A stretch of 64,000 nucleotides of DNA from Halichoerus grypus. Lineage: Eukaryota > Chordata > Mammalia > Carnivora > Phocidae. Positions 62,300 to 64,000 of this stretch are shown here, piece after piece. Under the pieces are notes generated by a model. That model did no database searches. It worked only from the letters and a program-made list of their open reading frames with translations, and was not told the DNA's origin. The position numbers and the translations under genes were made by a program. Location of the stretch: contig NC_135720.1 of the NCBI RefSeq assembly GCF_964656455.1, positions 54,958,598 to 55,022,597 of the forward strand, written 5' to 3'. Numbering within the stretch: position 1 is the first letter of the stretch; each line of letters opens with the position of its first letter.

Positions 62300-62485
62300 T
62301 TTATTTATTTTTTAAGATTTTTATTTATTTGAGAGAGAGAATGAGCTGGGAGAGGGCAGAGGGAGAAGAAGAAGCAGGCTCCCCACTGAGCAGGGAGCCT
62401 GACGTGGGGCTCAATCCCAGGACCCTGGGATCCTGACCTGAGCCGAAAGCAGACGCTTAACCATCTGAGCCACCCAGGTGCCCCT
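62300..62485 (-). mobile_element. Carnivore tRNA-derived SINE
   Basis: A minus-strand copy whose flanks repeat aaacaa followed by T-runs. Confidence 0.93.
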
Positions 62486-62539
62486 CAAACAATTTTTAAA
62501 ATAGAGTTTAAGAATAGGAAAGAATAGTAATGTATTTGT

Positions 62540-62672
62540 TTGCTAGAGCCCACCCTGATGACCTCAACTTAATCATCTGCAAAGACTCTGTTTCTAAATG
62601 AGGTCACATTTGCAGGTACTGGGGGTTGGGACTGCAACATCTTTTGGAGAGGGAGCAATCAAACCCCTAAGG
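62540..62672. mobile_element. Ancient dispersed repeat fragment
   Basis: 'tttctaaatgaggtcacattt' with 'ggtactgggggttgggac' is a common old mammalian repeat motif. I cannot name the family. Confidence 0.35.
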
Positions 62673-62728
62673 TATCATTATTAGAAGTAGATGATTTTGC
62701 TTCTTCACTGAAAAATGAGTATCTTTCT

Positions 62729-62948
62729 GGGCGACTGGGTGGCTCAGTCAGCTGGGTGTCTGACTCTTGGTTTTGGCTCAGGTGGTGGTCTCAGGGTCAT
62801 GGGATCAAGCCCCGTGTCATGGAGCCTGTTTGAGGTTCTCTCTCTCTCTCTCTCTCTTTCCCTCCCTCTCTGCCCCTCCCCCTGCTTACCCTCATGAGCT
62901 CTTTCTCTAAATAAATAAATAAATAAATAAAATCTTTTTAAAAAATTA
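62729..62948 (+). mobile_element. Carnivore SINE, older subfamily
   Basis: A plus-strand copy with the 'gactcttggttttggctcag' body. The aaaaatga(g/a)tatctttct duplication flanks it. Confidence 0.94.
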
Positions 62949-62997
62949 AAAAATGAATATCTTTCTGCAGAGAACTGATTAGATCCACATCAGTTTT

Positions 62998-63191
62998 TTT
63001 TTTTTTAAGTTTTTATTTATTTATTTGACAGAGAGAGAGAGCACAAGTAGGCAGAGAGGCAGGCAGAGGGAGAGGGAGAAGCAGGCTCCCCGCCGAGCAG
63101 GGAGCCCGACGCGGGGCTCGATCCCAGCATCCTGGGATCATGACCTGAGCCAAAGGCAGCTGCTTAACCGACTGAGCCACCAAGGCGCCCC
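62998..63191 (-). mobile_element. Carnivore tRNA-derived SINE
   Basis: A minus-strand copy; gatccacatc(a/c)gttttt repeats on both sides. Confidence 0.95.
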
Positions 63192-63223
63192 TGATCCACA
63201 TCCGTTTTTAAAAAATAGGTAGA

Positions 63224-63418
63224 GGGGCGCCTGGGTGGCTCAGTCATTAAGCGTCTGCCTTCAGCTCAGGTCATGATCCCAGGGTCTTGGGATCGAGCCC
63301 CGCGTCAGGCTCCCTGCTGGGCGGGAAGCCTGCTTCTCCCTCTCCCACTCCCCCTGCTTGTGTTCCCTTTCTCGCTGTGTCTCTCTCTGTCAAATAAATA
63401 AATAAAATCTTTAAAAAA
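63224..63418 (+). mobile_element. Young carnivore tRNA-derived SINE
   Basis: A near-consensus plus-strand copy flanked by aaaaaataggta. Confidence 0.95.
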
Positions 63419-63434
63419 AAAAAATAGGTATAAA

Positions 63435-63762
63435 CTCTTGTGTTTTTTTAAGTTTTTTTTTTTTTTTTTTTAAAGATTTTATTTGTCAGAGAGAGAGCAC
63501 AAGCAGGGGGAGCGAAGCGGCAGGCAGAACAGAGAGAGAAGCAGGCTCCCCACTGAGCAAGGAGCCCGATGTGGGACTCGATCCCAGGACCCCGGGATCA
63601 CGCCCTGAGCCAAAGGCAGCCGCTTAACCAACTGAGCCACCCAGGTGTCCCAAGTTTTTTTTTTTTTTTTTAGTATTCTCTGCACCCAACATGGGGCTTA
63701 ACTCACGACCCCGAGATCAAGAGTTGCATGCTATTCCAGTTGAGTCAGCCAGTTGCTCCTCA
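63435..63762 (-). mobile_element. Short, older SINE with a younger SINE in its tail
   Basis: The compact minus-strand body at 63670-63762 ('tagtattctctgcacccaac') has its T-tail split by the element at 63455. Confidence 0.8.
63455..63651 (-). mobile_element. Carnivore SINE nested in an older SINE's tail
   Basis: A minus-strand copy; aagtttttttttttt recurs before and after it. Confidence 0.92.
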
Positions 63763-64000
63763 CATCAGTTTTTCCCCCCATTATTATAGAAAAAGATACA
63801 ATATCAGTATAAAGAATAAATATGTAAAGAGCCAATTTTCAGTATTATAACACTCAATACTTGTCATAAATGTTTGCTTTAGAATTCTGTATACCTATCA
63901 CAAATATAATTTATCTTGTTTTCACAATTAAAAGTTTATAAAGGAAGCACTATCACCCAAATTATGAGGTATCTATTGGACTCTCCCTCACATATAGAAG

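Overview
This window is mammalian nuclear DNA, almost certainly from a caniform carnivoran. About 35 copies of the carnivore tRNA-derived SINE (the family opening with a 'gcgcctgggtggctcag' head and ending in AAATAAATAAAATCTTT plus an A-tail) lie in both orientations, many with intact target-site duplications (TSDs). The SINE heads lack the dog-specific 'ccctgggtggcgcag' form, so an arctoid (bear, seal or mustelid relative) is more likely than a dog. This is inferred from remembered SINE consensus sequences only.

The one recognisable protein gene is LIN28B, on the minus strand. It encodes the let-7-blocking RNA-binding protein. Its canonical first coding exon (ATG-GCC-GAA-G, 42002-42011) and exon 2 (40995-41182, first half of the cold-shock domain) are both flanked by correct splice signals. 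The first 40,994 bases are intron 2 of the gene; exon 3 and beyond are outside the window. Upstream of the canonical ATG lie a perfect CACGTG E-box and a CCAAT box.

About 7 kb further upstream, at 49016-49064, is a 49-nt minus-strand segment with good splice sites. Spliced to LIN28B exon 2 it gives an in-frame alternative start, MRSFNQVSSAPG-GASK..., in place of MAEG-GASK.... At 57.19-58.56 kb is a strong CpG island. Its minus strand carries an ATG followed by a consensus donor at 57829. Together these suggest a second, upstream LIN28B promoter whose transcripts skip canonical exon 1. That matches the general knowledge that human LIN28B has an upstream alternative promoter.

Layout: 1-2.06 kb, L1 3' remnant riddled with nested SINEs. 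2-25.5 kb, SINE-rich intron with a COX6B1 processed pseudogene at 5.0 kb, a perfect 124-bp tandem duplication at 13.4 kb, an MLT1-like LTR at 16.2 kb and a MER20-like element at 22.4 kb. 25.5-40.9 kb, AT-rich intron with few young insertions (two short L1 tails, one SINE, one SINE stub). 41-42.3 kb, LIN28B exons and promoter. 42.3-57 kb, upstream region with GC-rich and CpG-rich patches, the alternative exon, and only one old SINE. 57.2-58.6 kb, CpG island. 59.0-59.5 kb, Tigger-like DNA transposon. 60.5-63.8 kb, dense SINE cluster.

No tRNA, rRNA, CRISPR or bacterial-type features were seen. Nearly all other open reading frames are SINE-internal, low-complexity or CpG-island chance frames.
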